A stretch of DNA of 64,000 nucleotides from Pedococcus dokdonensis (lineage in GTDB: Bacteria > Actinomycetota > Actinomycetes > Actinomycetales > Dermatophilaceae), in assembly GCF_900104525.1 (NCBI RefSeq), contig NZ_LT629711.1, positions 1,364,001-1,428,000 on the forward strand, in the 5' to 3' direction. The position numbers were made by a program, and so were the translations under genes. Shown piece by piece: positions 53,205-62,183 of the stretch. The notes under the pieces are model-generated. The model made no database searches, was not told the DNA's origin, and saw only the letters and a program-made list of their open reading frames with translations. Each line of letters begins with the position of its first letter. Positions within the stretch are counted from its first letter, which is position 1.

Positions 53205-53576
53205 CTACCGGGGCGAATTCTCCTCGCCGTCGACCTCGTGGTGGTCGCCCGTGGCGTCGAGCCCGGCGGAGGCCGGCGCCTCGGTGTCGGCTTGGGCGGC
53301 CGCGCCCGTGCCCCGGTCGGCGGGCGGGAGGTCGTCGGCGTCGGTCAGCTCGGGGATGTCGGGGTCGATCTCCTCGTAGCGCCGGTGCAGCTCATCGGCA
53401 TCCGGCTCGAGGCCGATGTCCTCCAGCTCGGCCGCGACGGCCGCGACCACCGCCTCCGGGGACTGTCCCGCAGTCTTGGCCTCACCCCGCAGCTGGGCCG
53501 CCACGACCTCGTGGCGCTGCTCGTCGGTCAGCTCGCCCTGCGAGCTGCTCTGGGCGACCTCGAAGCTGTCTGACAT
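53205..53576 (-). CDS. Acidic hypothetical protein
   Basis: 123 aa, highly acidic. ELTDEQRHEVVAAQLRGEAK, helix AVVAAVAAELEDIGLEPDADE, then a disordered Asp/Ala/Pro tail. Soluble, small. ATG 53576. No family recognised; the pattern of a helical core with acidic tail resembles stress- or chaperone-type small proteins only loosely. Confidence 0.65.
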   Translation of the reverse strand: MSDSFEVAQSSSQGELTDEQRHEVVAAQLRGEAKTAGQSPEAVVAAVAAELEDIGLEPDADELHRRYEEIDPDIPELTDADDLPPADRGTGAAAQADTEAPASAGLDATGDHHEVDGEENSPR

Positions 53577-53698
53577 CAGTCCTCCATCGGTGTCGTCGGA
53601 CCCGGTCGTGTCGGGCCCGAGGAATGTCGCCGCAGGTCGGCGGCCTGCTCCGAGTCTGTCGCGACACCGCGGATCGCACCACCGGTGGACAGGAGCAA

Positions 53699-53726
53699 GG
53701 CCCCGGAATCGATGGATTCCGGGGCC
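53699..53726 (-). terminator. Terminator of the M6 protease gene
   Basis: Perfect 12-bp stem, GGCCCCGGAATC with GATTCCGGGGCC, loop of 4 nt, 50 bp after the protease stop. It has no clear U run. Confidence 0.8.
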
Positions 53727-53776
53727 CTGCTGCCTTGTTTCGTGCTGACCAGTTGGTGCTGATCAGGTCATCCGAC

Positions 53777-56104
53777 TCACTTGTCGAAGCGGACCTTCAG
53801 CAGCATGTCCTGGGCGTTGTTGGAGGTCTCGACCACCGTGATCTTGGTGCCCGAACCCGCCACCTGGACGGAGTTCTGCGGGTTGTCCGCGGTCCAGTAC
53901 TTCTTCTTGTCCAGGTCGTAGAAGGTCGGGATGGCCTTCGACGACGGGACCTTGGTGGCGACACCGTTCAGGTGGAACGTGACCGCGTCGGTCCGCTCCT
54001 GGCCGAAGGTGGCGTCGAACGGCTGGCGCCGGTTGCCGAGCAGGGTCCCGTTCGGGAACTTGATCGGCAGGTAGCGCGCGTCCACCGGGAGCACCTGGCC
54101 GTGACCGGGGTGCGCCGACGTGTTGTTGTCGCCGTACTGCCCGTCCACGTAGGTGACCAGGAGGCCGTTCTGGTACGGGAAGCGCTCCACCCAGTCAGGA
54201 CGGGTGTTGGCCCAACCGAAGTTGTACGGGCCGGTCTGGAGCGTCTTGTCGTAGCCGCTGTAGACCCGGTTCTCGGCGAGGTAGTAGTGCTGCACGACCT
54301 CGCTGGTCGAACCGCCGAAGCGCTTGAAGCCACCAGCAGCGGTCCAGCCGTTGGTGCCGTCCTCGACCGAGTCGGTCAGGACGTTGACACCGTCGGCCGT
54401 GATGGCGATGTCATCGAGGAACGGGCCCTCGAAGTGCAGGCCACCATCGGTCTGGTAGCGGAACCGGAACTGGATGTTCTTGCCGGCCCACGGCGTGAGG
54501 TCCCAGGACTTCTGGGCCCACGGGGTGAGGGCGGCGTTGCCGGTCGGGCCGTCGATCAGGCTGCCGACCTGCGCCCAGGTGGACCCACCATCGGTGGAGG
54601 CCTCGGCGTAGAGGGCGTCGTAGTCCTCCTCGATGTTGTACTGCAGCCACGCCGAGATCGACGCCGACGTCTTGCCGGTCAGGTCGATGCCGCGGGTCAG
54701 GGTGGAGTTGAGCCCGTCAGCCGAGCCACCCCACCACTCGAACGAGCCACCGTGCGGCTTGTTGTAGTTGGTCGTGACCGTCTTGTTGGGCAGGTTGACC
54801 AGAAGGGCCTGGGGCAGCAGCTTGCTGTCCCGGTCGGCCGGGCCGATCTTGACGTCACGGTCGAAGCCGTAGTTGACCTGCTGGTAGTCCAGCCAGCCGA
54901 GCTGCAGCTTCTCCCACGCGCCCATGTTGCCGGGCGTGGTGCCGATCGAGTCCTTGCCGCGGTTCAGCCAGGAGCCACCGGACATCAGCGTCCAGAAGCC
55001 GGTGCCGTTGTCGCCACCCGCGGTGTCGTACAGGTCCGGGAGACCGAGGTCGTGACCGAACTCGTGGGCGAACACACCCAGGCCACCGTTCTCGGGCTCG
55101 GTGGTGTAGTCACCGATCCACATGCCGGAGTCGCCGAGCGGCACACCGCCGGCCTTGTTGTTGGCCGGGCCGGTCTTGCCCTGGTTGTTCGAGTAGGCGT
55201 ACCAGCGGTGCGACCAGATGGCGTCCTCGCCCTGGGCACCGCCACCGGCCTCCTCGCCCTCACCGGCGTGGATCGCCTGGAAGTGGTCGATGTAGCCGTC
55301 GGGCTCGTTGAAGTTGCCGTCGCCGTCGTAGTCGTAGCGGTCGATCTTGTCGAACTGCGCGAGGTACGTCTTGATCTCGGCGTCGGTCTTGCCGGCGGCC
55401 TTCTGCGAGTTGTACCAAGCAGTCGCGGTGTCGGCGATGAAGGGCCAGTAGCCCGCGGCGTCGCTCTGCTTGTTGCTGCCGTAGGCGGCCTCGTTGTAGG
55501 GGACCTTCACCCAGTCGGAGACGTCACCCTTGGCGAGGAACCGGCCGTTCGACAGCTTGGTGTAGAAGTCCTTGAAGGACTCACCCTCGCCGAACATCAT
55601 GTCCTTGTAGTGCTGGGTGTTGAAGTCGCTCGTCCAGTAGGTCGAGTTGTCGTCCGTCTTGCTGCCGTCCCAGTTGCGGTCGGGCTTCGGGATCTGGTTG
55701 TGCACCGGGCCGGCCGTGCCACCGGTGGCCGGCTTGGTCTGCGTGCCGAAGTCGGCGAGGACTGTGAAGATGTCCTCCTCGCGGTCCACCGGCCAGGACA
55801 CGTACTTGTCCTTCGCGGCAGCGGTGCCCCGCTTGGCGCTCTTGTTCCCCTTCATCTTGATGACGCGCTCGCCACCCCGGGTCTCGGTGGTCGCCTCGCC
55901 CTTGATGAGCTTGTTGATGGCTTCCTTGCGCAGCTCGCGCTGGGCGTCGCCGAGGGGGTTGGGCAGGTCATGGTCCCGATTGGTGTAGCTCGGGTCCTTG
56001 GCCACGACCGGAGCAGGTTTTGCCTGCGCCGGGACGGAGCCAATACTCAGGGCGACGGCCGCAACCGCCACGCCGGAGAGAACGCTCATGTGACGTCTCT
56101 TCAC
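53777..56104 (-). CDS. Secreted M6 metalloprotease (immune inhibitor A family)
   Basis: 775 aa from GTG 56104 (AGGAGG site 5 nt upstream). A Sec signal peptide spans residues 1 to about 28 (RRHMSVLSGVAVAAVALSIG, cleavage near AQA-KPAP). A propeptide-like region is followed by the M6 domain with zinc site HEFGHDLGLPDLYD near residue 350, and a C-terminal carbohydrate/immune-inhibitor-like beta region (WLQYNIEEDYDALYAEASTD, GPFLDDIAITADGVN). Extracellular protein degradation. Strong terminator downstream. Confidence 0.93.
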   Translation of the reverse strand: MKRRHMSVLSGVAVAAVALSIGSVPAQAKPAPVVAKDPSYTNRDHDLPNPLGDAQRELRKEAINKLIKGEATTETRGGERVIKMKGNKSAKRGTAAAKDKYVSWPVDREEDIFTVLADFGTQTKPATGGTAGPVHNQIPKPDRNWDGSKTDDNSTYWTSDFNTQHYKDMMFGEGESFKDFYTKLSNGRFLAKGDVSDWVKVPYNEAAYGSNKQSDAAGYWPFIADTATAWYNSQKAAGKTDAEIKTYLAQFDKIDRYDYDGDGNFNEPDGYIDHFQAIHAGEGEEAGGGAQGEDAIWSHRWYAYSNNQGKTGPANNKAGGVPLGDSGMWIGDYTTEPENGGLGVFAHEFGHDLGLPDLYDTAGGDNGTGFWTLMSGGSWLNRGKDSIGTTPGNMGAWEKLQLGWLDYQQVNYGFDRDVKIGPADRDSKLLPQALLVNLPNKTVTTNYNKPHGGSFEWWGGSADGLNSTLTRGIDLTGKTSASISAWLQYNIEEDYDALYAEASTDGGSTWAQVGSLIDGPTGNAALTPWAQKSWDLTPWAGKNIQFRFRYQTDGGLHFEGPFLDDIAITADGVNVLTDSVEDGTNGWTAAGGFKRFGGSTSEVVQHYYLAENRVYSGYDKTLQTGPYNFGWANTRPDWVERFPYQNGLLVTYVDGQYGDNNTSAHPGHGQVLPVDARYLPIKFPNGTLLGNRRQPFDATFGQERTDAVTFHLNGVATKVPSSKAIPTFYDLDKKKYWTADNPQNSVQVAGSGTKITVVETSNNAQDMLLKVRFDK

Positions 56105-56394
56105 AAATCCTCCAGGTGAATTTCTCCGTGGTCCCTTCGGACACACAAGGGCGACTGAAACATGGTTGCGCTAGCAGACCAATGCTTCGTGGTTAAGAAC
56201 TTGGTAAAGAAACGACCAAACGGACGATGTCCATCGTCGTCACCGCACGCAGACCGCAGGATCGACGCGAAACCGGGCCAATGCCCGGCAAGGCCGGAAC
56301 TGTCCGACTCGCCCCGTCTGGCCGGAATGGAAGTGCACCGACCGGACACCACGGGCCGGCCACGACCTCGTCGACACGTCGATACAGTCCTCCC
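56105..56394. other. Divergent intergenic region, M6 protease / panB
   Basis: 290 bp with lower GC near 56160-56230. Minus-strand TTAACC, 17 bp, TAGCGC (near 56175-56205) is a possible protease promoter. A panB -10 lies at 56383. I see no further gene. Confidence 0.4.
56383..56388 (+). promoter_or_regulatory. -10 element, leaderless panB
   Basis: TACAGT ends 6 nt before ATG 56395; no Shine-Dalgarno sequence precedes the start. Confidence 0.55.
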
Positions 56395-57297
56395 ATGAGC
56401 GAGCAGCCCACCGCCTCCCCCTCGGACCCTGCCGCGTCGTCGGCCGCCACGACCGAGGTCACCGCGCCCTACGGCACCGGGGCGCAGGCCGCCCCCCAGC
56501 GCCGGGTCAGGATCCCGCACCTCCAGGCCATGAAGGCCAAGGGCGAGAAGTGGGCCATGCTCACGGCCTACGACATGTACTCCGCCGAGATCTTCGACGA
56601 GGCCGGCATCCCCGTCCTCCTCGTCGGCGACTCGGCCGGCAACAACGTCTACGGGTTCGAGACCACCGTGCCGGTCACCGTCGACCACCTTGTGCCCCTG
56701 GTGCGGGCGGTCACCTCGGCTGCGCGGCACGCCATGGTCGTCGCCGACCTGCCGTTCGGGTCCTACCAGGCCAGCCCCCAGCAGGCCCTGGCCACCGCCA
56801 CCCGGATGATGAAGGAAGGGCTGGCCCACGCGGTCAAGCTGGAGGGGGGCAAGCCGATGGTGCCGGAGGTCGAGCTGCTGGTCCGGGCCGGCATCCCGGT
56901 GATGGGACACATCGGCTTCACCCCGCAGAGCGAGCACGTCCTCGGTGGCTACCGCGTGCAGGGTCGCGGCGACTCCGGCGACCGGCTCGTCGAGGACGCC
57001 ATCGCCCTCGAGAAGGCCGGTTGCTTCGCGGTCGTCATGGAGATGGTCCCGGCGCCGCTGGCCGCCCGGGTCACCGAGGTGCTGTCGATCCCGACCATCG
57101 GCATCGGCGCCGGTCCCGACTGCGACGCCCAGGTCCTCGTGTGGCAGGACATGGCCGGCCTGCGTGGCGGCAAGGCACCGCGCTTCGTGAAGAAGTACGC
57201 CGACCTCCGGGGCGAGCTCGGCCGGGCAGCCGCCGCGTATGCCGCCGACGTCGCCTCCGGCTCGTTCCCGACCCAGGAGAACTCCTTCCTCGAGTGA
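56395..57297 (+). CDS. panB: 3-methyl-2-oxobutanoate hydroxymethyltransferase
   Basis: 300 aa (beta/alpha)8 enzyme, first step of pantothenate synthesis. Metal Asp in [44 protein letters not shown] and [18 protein letters not shown]. An N-terminal extension of about 35 residues rich in Ser/Ala/Pro precedes the core. Start placed at ATG 56395. Confidence 0.94.
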   Translation: MSEQPTASPSDPAASSAATTEVTAPYGTGAQAAPQRRVRIPHLQAMKAKGEKWAMLTAYDMYSAEIFDEAGIPVLLVGDSAGNNVYGFETTVPVTVDHLVPLVRAVTSAARHAMVVADLPFGSYQASPQQALATATRMMKEGLAHAVKLEGGKPMVPEVELLVRAGIPVMGHIGFTPQSEHVLGGYRVQGRGDSGDRLVEDAIALEKAGCFAVVMEMVPAPLAARVTEVLSIPTIGIGAGPDCDAQVLVWQDMAGLRGGKAPRFVKKYADLRGELGRAAAAYAADVASGSFPTQENSFLE

Positions 57298-57410
57298 CGC
57301 CGGCGGCCCGGAAGGTCGTCCACCTGCACGACCCGCTGCGCGCCGTCGAGCCGCTAACGTCCCCCGGTGGGCCCTCACCCTGGCCCGGCCCCGACCCCAG
57401 GAGGACACCC

Positions 57411-58475
57411 GTGCCCCAGCGCCGTCGCACCATCGCTCTCGCCACCGTCACCGCCGCCTGCACCGCCGTCGCGCTGGCCGCCGCCACGCCGGCCGCAGCC
57501 ACCAAGCCGGGCAGCGGGAGCTCTACCGGCACCGGCTCGGTGTTCATGGTCAACCCGGTGCAGTCCTCCGGGGACCAGTCGCTCACCGACCAGAAGGACT
57601 CCGACGCGGCCGTCCCCGCCAGCGCGTACGCGACCGTCCCGTTGCGGAACCTCGATGGTTCCGGCTACCTGCGCGGGTCGTGGGTGAACGTCCGATCTGC
57701 TACGGGCACACCGGCATTCAGCACCACCAACACGTTCAAGTACACCCGCCACCAGGACCAGTTCGAGCAGGTGATGGCCTACTTCTGGGTCAACCAGGCG
57801 CAGGAGTACATCCAGTCGCTCGGCTTCGGCTCGACCTTGCCCGGCATCGTCAAGCAGCCCTTCGACGTCAAGATCGACCAGTACGGCGGCGACAACTCCT
57901 ACCAGACCGACAAGCCCTACCGGATCCGGCTCGGCAAGGGTGGGGTCGACGACGCCGAGGACGCCGAGGTGATCGTCCACGAGTACGGCCACGCCGTGCA
58001 CGCGTCGCAGGTCCCCGGGTACGGCAGCAGCCTCGATGCCGGCTCCATCGGTGAGTCGTTCGGCGACTACCTCGCCGTGTCGGTCGGCCTGGCTGCGGCC
58101 GGGCAGTACGGCTGGCCGGTCAAGGCCGAGCAGGCGTGCCCGATGGACTGGGACTCCACCTCCTACACGGACGCCCCGCACTGCATCCGGCGCTTCGACA
58201 CCGGCATGACGGTGGCGACGCGCGAGGGTGAGGTGCACGCCGACGGGCAGATCTGGAGCCAGGCGCTCTGGGAGATCCGGCTGGGCTACGTCGCCATGGG
58301 CAAGACCACGAAGGCCTGGGACACCACCCTCATCGACGCGCAGTTCCGGTTCGCCCCCGACACGTCCTTCTCGGCCGCGGCCAAGGCGACCTACGACACC
58401 GCGCTGGCTCGCGACGGCGCGGCTGCGGCAGCTCTCGTCAAGGCCAAGTTCGAGGCGCGCGGCATCACCTTCTAG
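57411..58475 (+). CDS. Secreted zinc metalloprotease, M36/fungalysin-like
   Basis: 354 aa from GTG 57411 (GGAGG 7 nt upstream). Signal peptide about 1-30 (RRTIALATVTAACTAVALAA, cleavage near AAA-TKPG). Zinc site HEYGHAVH at about 190-197 with the third ligand Glu in GSIGESFGDYLAVSVG, the gluzincin layout of fungalysin/M36 enzymes. Shorter than full M36 proteins and without an FTP propeptide. Exported to the medium or wall. Confidence 0.82.
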   Translation: MPQRRRTIALATVTAACTAVALAAATPAAATKPGSGSSTGTGSVFMVNPVQSSGDQSLTDQKDSDAAVPASAYATVPLRNLDGSGYLRGSWVNVRSATGTPAFSTTNTFKYTRHQDQFEQVMAYFWVNQAQEYIQSLGFGSTLPGIVKQPFDVKIDQYGGDNSYQTDKPYRIRLGKGGVDDAEDAEVIVHEYGHAVHASQVPGYGSSLDAGSIGESFGDYLAVSVGLAAAGQYGWPVKAEQACPMDWDSTSYTDAPHCIRRFDTGMTVATREGEVHADGQIWSQALWEIRLGYVAMGKTTKAWDTTLIDAQFRFAPDTSFSAAAKATYDTALARDGAAAAALVKAKFEARGITF

Positions 58476-58490
58476 GGCGGGCAGCTCCGG

Positions 58491-58538
58491 TGTTCGGAGG
58501 ATCCACCGGCCCCGGGGCCGCTGGATCCTCCGAACACC
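58491..58538 (+). terminator. Terminator after the M36-like protease
   Basis: Perfect 15-bp stem, GTGTTCGGAGGATCC with GGATCCTCCGAACAC, loop 18 nt, 15 bp after the stop. Confidence 0.8.
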
Positions 58539-58564
58539 CCTGAACGCGGCGCGACGCCGCGGCA

Positions 58565-58570
58565 TACGGT
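58565..58570 (+). promoter_or_regulatory. -10 element, leaderless fgd
   Basis: TACGGT ends 6 nt before ATG 58577; a -35-like CTGAAC lies 18 bp upstream. Confidence 0.55.
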
Positions 58571-58576
58571 GGGGCC

Positions 58577-59584
58577 ATGACCCTGCGCATCGGCTACAAG
58601 GCCTCGGCCGAACAGTTCGCCCCCCGTGAGCTCCTCGACTTCGGCGTGCTGGCCGAGGAGGTCGGGCTCGACAGCGTGCTGGTCTCCGACCACTTCCAGC
58701 CGTGGCGGCACCACGGTGGCCACGCGCCGTTCTCGCTGGCCTGGCTGGCTGCCCTGGGCGAGCGCACCGAGCGCGTCCAGATCGGCACCTCGGTGATGAC
58801 GCCGACCTTCCGCTACAACCCAGCCGTGGTGGCCCAGGCCTTCGGCACGCTCGGCTCGCTCTACCCCGAGCGGGTCATGCTCGGCATCGGCAGTGGCGAG
58901 GCCCTCAACGAGGTCGTCGTGGGCTCGGTCGACCAGTGGCCCGAGTTCAAGGAGCGCTTCGCCCGGCTCCGCGAGGCCGTCACGCTGATGCGTCGGCTGT
59001 GGACCGAGGAGCGGGTGACCTTCGAGGGCGACTACTACCGCACCGTCGACGCCACCGTCTACGACCGTCCCGAGCACCCGGTCCCCGTCTACGTCGCCGC
59101 CGGCGGCCCTCTGGTGGCCCGGTATGCCGGGCGGTCCGGTGACGGCTTCATCTGCACTTCGGGCAAGGGTGAGGAGCTCTACCGCGACAAGCTGCTGCCG
59201 GCCGTGGACGAGGGGCTGGCGAAGTCCGGTCGCACCAGGGACGACCTCGACCGGATGATCGAGGTCAAGCTCTCGTGGGACCCCGACCGCGAGCAGGCCG
59301 TGGCGAACTGCCGCTTCTGGGCAGCCCTGTCGCTCACCGCCGAGCAGAAGCACGGCACCAGCGACCCCCTCGAGATGGAACGGCTCGGAGACGACCTGTC
59401 CGACGAACAGGTGGCATCGCGGTGGATCGTGACCGACGACCCGGAGGAAGTCGTCGCGGCGGTGCGGCCGTACGTCGACCTCGGCTTCAACCACCTGGTC
59501 TTCCACGGGCCGGGCCACGACCAGACAAGGTTCTTGACCAGCTTCGCCGAGCGGGTCCTGCCGGGGCTCCGCGAGCTGGGCTGA
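58577..59584 (+). CDS. fgd: F420-dependent glucose-6-phosphate dehydrogenase
   Basis: 335 aa luciferase-like (beta/alpha)8 enzyme that reduces cofactor F420 with glucose-6-phosphate. [39 protein letters not shown] (His and Trp of the F420 pocket) and [10 protein letters not shown] are strong FGD signatures, distinguishing it from general F420 oxidoreductases. Implies an F420 economy in this organism. ATG 58577, leaderless-type promoter. Confidence 0.93.
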   Translation: MTLRIGYKASAEQFAPRELLDFGVLAEEVGLDSVLVSDHFQPWRHHGGHAPFSLAWLAALGERTERVQIGTSVMTPTFRYNPAVVAQAFGTLGSLYPERVMLGIGSGEALNEVVVGSVDQWPEFKERFARLREAVTLMRRLWTEERVTFEGDYYRTVDATVYDRPEHPVPVYVAAGGPLVARYAGRSGDGFICTSGKGEELYRDKLLPAVDEGLAKSGRTRDDLDRMIEVKLSWDPDREQAVANCRFWAALSLTAEQKHGTSDPLEMERLGDDLSDEQVASRWIVTDDPEEVVAAVRPYVDLGFNHLVFHGPGHDQTRFLTSFAERVLPGLRELG

Positions 59585-59616
59585 CCGAGCGGGTTCCCCT
59601 GCGCCCGAACGGAATC

Positions 59617-59622
59617 TACGCT
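59617..59622 (+). promoter_or_regulatory. -10 element, 59629 gene
   Basis: TACGCT ends 6 nt before GTG 59629; GGGAGG in the gap could also serve as a weak ribosome site. Confidence 0.45.
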
Positions 59623-59628
59623 GGGAGG

Positions 59629-60255
59629 GTGACTGACATGGAGCCCCGCACGCGCTGGTCGGAAGTGTCGGGCGGACCGGGTGCCGCCACGGCATACCAG
59701 CGCCGCTTCGACGACCTGGCCGCAGCCGGGATGGACATCCACGGCGAGGCGGCGTTCGTGGCCGCGCTCGTGGCACCGCCCGTCCGCGTGCTCGACGCGG
59801 GGTGCGGCACGGGCCGGGTCGCCACCCAGCTCACCGCACTCGGCTACCACTGCGTCGGGGTCGACGCCGACGCCGACATGATCGCCGTGGCCGAACAGCG
59901 TGACCCGGCGACCACGTGGGTGCGCCAGGACCTCAGCCGGCTCCAGCTGCGGTCGCAGGCCTTCGAGCTCGCCGTCCTGGCCGGCAACGTCATCCCGTTG
60001 CTGGCCCCGGGCACCCTGCTCGCGGCGGTGCAGCGGCTCGTGGCACACCTGCAGCCCGGTGGCCTCGTGGTGGCCGGCTTCGGGCTCGACAGCGCCCACC
60101 TGCCGCAGGGCTGTCCCGTCACCCCGCTCGAGGACTACGACCGGGCGTGCGAGGTGGCCGGACTGACCCTCGTGCGGCGGCACGGCACCTGGGACCGCGA
60201 GCCGTGGCGCCCGGACTCGGGATACGCCGTCTCGGTGCACCGCTGGGCCGGTTGA
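59629..60255 (+). CDS. Class I SAM-dependent methyltransferase
   Basis: 208 aa. Motif I VLDAGCGTGRVATQL at about 50-64, acidic end of beta2 in VGVDADADMIAVAE, then FELAVLAGNVIPLL. The C-terminal half has a SAM-dependent ring of hydrophobic strands. Substrate unknown; ends 6 nt before a convergent gene. Confidence 0.82.
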   Translation: MTDMEPRTRWSEVSGGPGAATAYQRRFDDLAAAGMDIHGEAAFVAALVAPPVRVLDAGCGTGRVATQLTALGYHCVGVDADADMIAVAEQRDPATTWVRQDLSRLQLRSQAFELAVLAGNVIPLLAPGTLLAAVQRLVAHLQPGGLVVAGFGLDSAHLPQGCPVTPLEDYDRACEVAGLTLVRRHGTWDREPWRPDSGYAVSVHRWAG

Positions 60256-60261
60256 GGCGGC

Positions 60262-60450
60262 TCAGTCCTCTGAACGGCCCTCCTCCCAGGCCTTGTCCTC
60301 GGCGTCCCACTTCTCGGTGCGCTCGCGCGCGGTCTGGAGCGCGTTGGACGCCTCCTCCTGCGAGTCGTAGGGACCCATCAGGTCGTCACTCTGGCTCTTG
60401 TTGTCGTCGCTCTCGACCTGACCGCTGCTGACGTTGTACCAGTAGGCCAT
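60262..60450 (-). CDS. Small YWYN protein
   Basis: 62 aa, acidic. [54 protein letters not shown]. This short conserved actinobacterial family has a methionine-tyrosine start and a Trp-rich helix, reminiscent of a truncated SPOR-like fold. Function unknown. ATG 60450, divergent from map. Confidence 0.75.
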   Translation of the reverse strand: MAYWYNVSSGQVESDDNKSQSDDLMGPYDSQEEASNALQTARERTEKWDAEDKAWEEGRSED

Positions 60451-60487
60451 GGGGTGCCCTCCAACTCGACGGATCTGCGTACGTCCC

Positions 60488-60493
60488 TAGACT
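60488..60493 (+). promoter_or_regulatory. -10 element, leaderless map
   Basis: TAGACT ends 7 nt before ATG 60501. Confidence 0.5.
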
Positions 60494-60500
60494 CCACCGT

Positions 60501-61364
60501 ATGCCCTCGACGTACGCAAGCGTGGCCCCCGGCGTGGTCTCCCCACGCCGTCCGGTGCCCGCCTCGATCGAGCGCCCCGAGTACGTCGACAAGCCCGGAC
60601 CGGCTCGGGACACCGGCTCCGAGGTCAAGGACGCCGAGACCATCGAGCGGATGCGCGTGGCGGGACGGATCGCCGCCCAGGCGATGGCCGCAGCGGCTGC
60701 GGTGATCGCCCCGGGCGTGACGACCGACGAGGTCGACCGGGTGGGGCACGAGTTCCTGCTCGACCACGGCGCCTACCCGTCCACGTTGGGCTACAAGGGT
60801 TTCCCGAAGTCACTCTGCACCTCGGTCAACGAGGTCGTCTGCCACGGCATCCCCGACGACCGCCGCCTCGAGGACGGCGACATCGTCAACATCGACATCA
60901 CCGCCTTCATCGGTGGGGTGCACGGCGACACCGATGCCACCTACCTCTGCGGCAACGTGGACGAGGAGTCCCGGCTGCTCGTCGACCGGACCCGCGAGGC
61001 GATGCTGCGCGGCATCAAGGCTGCCGTCCCGGGCCGCGAGGTCAACATCATCGGCCGGGTCATCCAGAGCTACGCGCGACGGTTCGGCTACGGCGTCGTC
61101 CGCGACTTCACCGGGCACGGGATCGGCCGCACCTTCCACAGCGGCCTGGTCATCCCCCACTACGACGCCGCGCCCTCCTACAACACCGTGATCGAGCCGG
61201 GCATGACGTTCACCATCGAGCCCATGCTCAACCTCGGCACCCCGGACTGGGAGATGTGGGACGACGGCTGGACCGTCGTCACCGCTGACCGGCGCCGGTC
61301 CGCACAGTTCGAGCACACCATCCTCATCACCGAGACCGGCAACGAGATCCTCACGCTGGCATAG
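60501..61364 (+). CDS. map: Methionine aminopeptidase, type I with N-terminal extension
   Basis: 287 aa. The core begins at about residue 45 ([15 protein letters not shown]). Metal ligands are in [41 protein letters not shown] and QFEHTILI. The 40-residue N-terminal extension with PRRPVP resembles the SH3-binding PxxPxP extension of mycobacterial MetAP-1c. It removes the initiator Met from nascent proteins. Leaderless-type promoter. Confidence 0.95.
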   Translation: MPSTYASVAPGVVSPRRPVPASIERPEYVDKPGPARDTGSEVKDAETIERMRVAGRIAAQAMAAAAAVIAPGVTTDEVDRVGHEFLLDHGAYPSTLGYKGFPKSLCTSVNEVVCHGIPDDRRLEDGDIVNIDITAFIGGVHGDTDATYLCGNVDEESRLLVDRTREAMLRGIKAAVPGREVNIIGRVIQSYARRFGYGVVRDFTGHGIGRTFHSGLVIPHYDAAPSYNTVIEPGMTFTIEPMLNLGTPDWEMWDDGWTVVTADRRRSAQFEHTILITETGNEILTLA

Positions 61365-61389
61365 CCGCGCAACCCAGGAAGGCAGATCG

Positions 61390-62157
61390 ATGGCCAAGGA
61401 CGCCAAGAAGCACGGACTCCCGCTGGGGATCGACGTGGGAGGCAGCGGCATCAAAGGTGCCCCCGTCGACCTGTCCGAGGGCACCTTCGCGTCGAAGCGG
61501 ATGCGGATCGACACCCCGACGCCGTCCACCCCTGCGGCCGTCGCGGCGGTGATCGACCAGATCGTCGACCACTTCGACGACGTGCGCGGTGACTCCCCGA
61601 TCGGGGTGACCATCCCCGGTGTCGTGACGCACGGCATGGTGCGTTCGGCCGCCAACATCGACAAGTCCTGGCTCGACTTCGACGCAGAGCCGATGCTCGA
61701 GAAGGTGCTCGGCCACGACATCGTCCTGGTCAACGACGCCGACGCGGCGGGGGTCGCCGAGCTGCACTACGGCGCCGCCAAGGGGCAGAAGGGCCTGGTC
61801 GTCCTCACCACCCTCGGCACCGGGATCGGGACGGCGCTGATCTACGACGGGGTGCTCATCCCCAACTCCGAGCTCGGGCACCTCGAGATCGACGGCTTCG
61901 ACGCCGAGTCGCGGGCCGCGTCGTCGATCAAGGACAAGGAGGGTCTGACCTACCCCGTCTGGGCCGAGCGGCTGCAGCGCTACTACAGCCACCTCGAGGC
62001 GCTGCTGTGGCCGGACCTCATCGTCGTCGGCGGAGGCGTCTCCAAGGACGCCGCGGAGTTCCTCCCCCTCCTGAAGCTCAAGACGAAGATCGTCCCGGCC
62101 ACGCTCGAGAACAAGGCGGGGATCATCGGCGCAGCGCACCTGGCGGCGCACAAGTAG
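61390..62157 (+). CDS. ppgK: Polyphosphate glucokinase
   Basis: 255 aa ROK-type kinase using polyphosphate (or ATP) to phosphorylate glucose. [15 protein letters not shown] phosphate-1 loop, [23 protein letters not shown] with the catalytic Asp, and [13 protein letters not shown]. The compact length and ELGHLEID are PPGK features. AGGAAGG ribosome site 9 nt upstream. Directly follows map by 25 nt. Confidence 0.93.
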   Translation: MAKDAKKHGLPLGIDVGGSGIKGAPVDLSEGTFASKRMRIDTPTPSTPAAVAAVIDQIVDHFDDVRGDSPIGVTIPGVVTHGMVRSAANIDKSWLDFDAEPMLEKVLGHDIVLVNDADAAGVAELHYGAAKGQKGLVVLTTLGTGIGTALIYDGVLIPNSELGHLEIDGFDAESRAASSIKDKEGLTYPVWAERLQRYYSHLEALLWPDLIVVGGGVSKDAAEFLPLLKLKTKIVPATLENKAGIIGAAHLAAHK

Positions 62158-62183
62158 GCGTCCCGCTGGGCGCCACCGGCGCC

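Noticed and set aside
53777-56146. M6 protease start at 56146
   Set aside because: Residues before 56104 are not signal-peptide-like and AGGAGG fits GTG 56104.
62158-62183. Bidirectional terminator between ppgK and permease
   Set aside because: GGCGCC-acc-GGCGCC is only a 6-bp stem without a U run; too weak to call.
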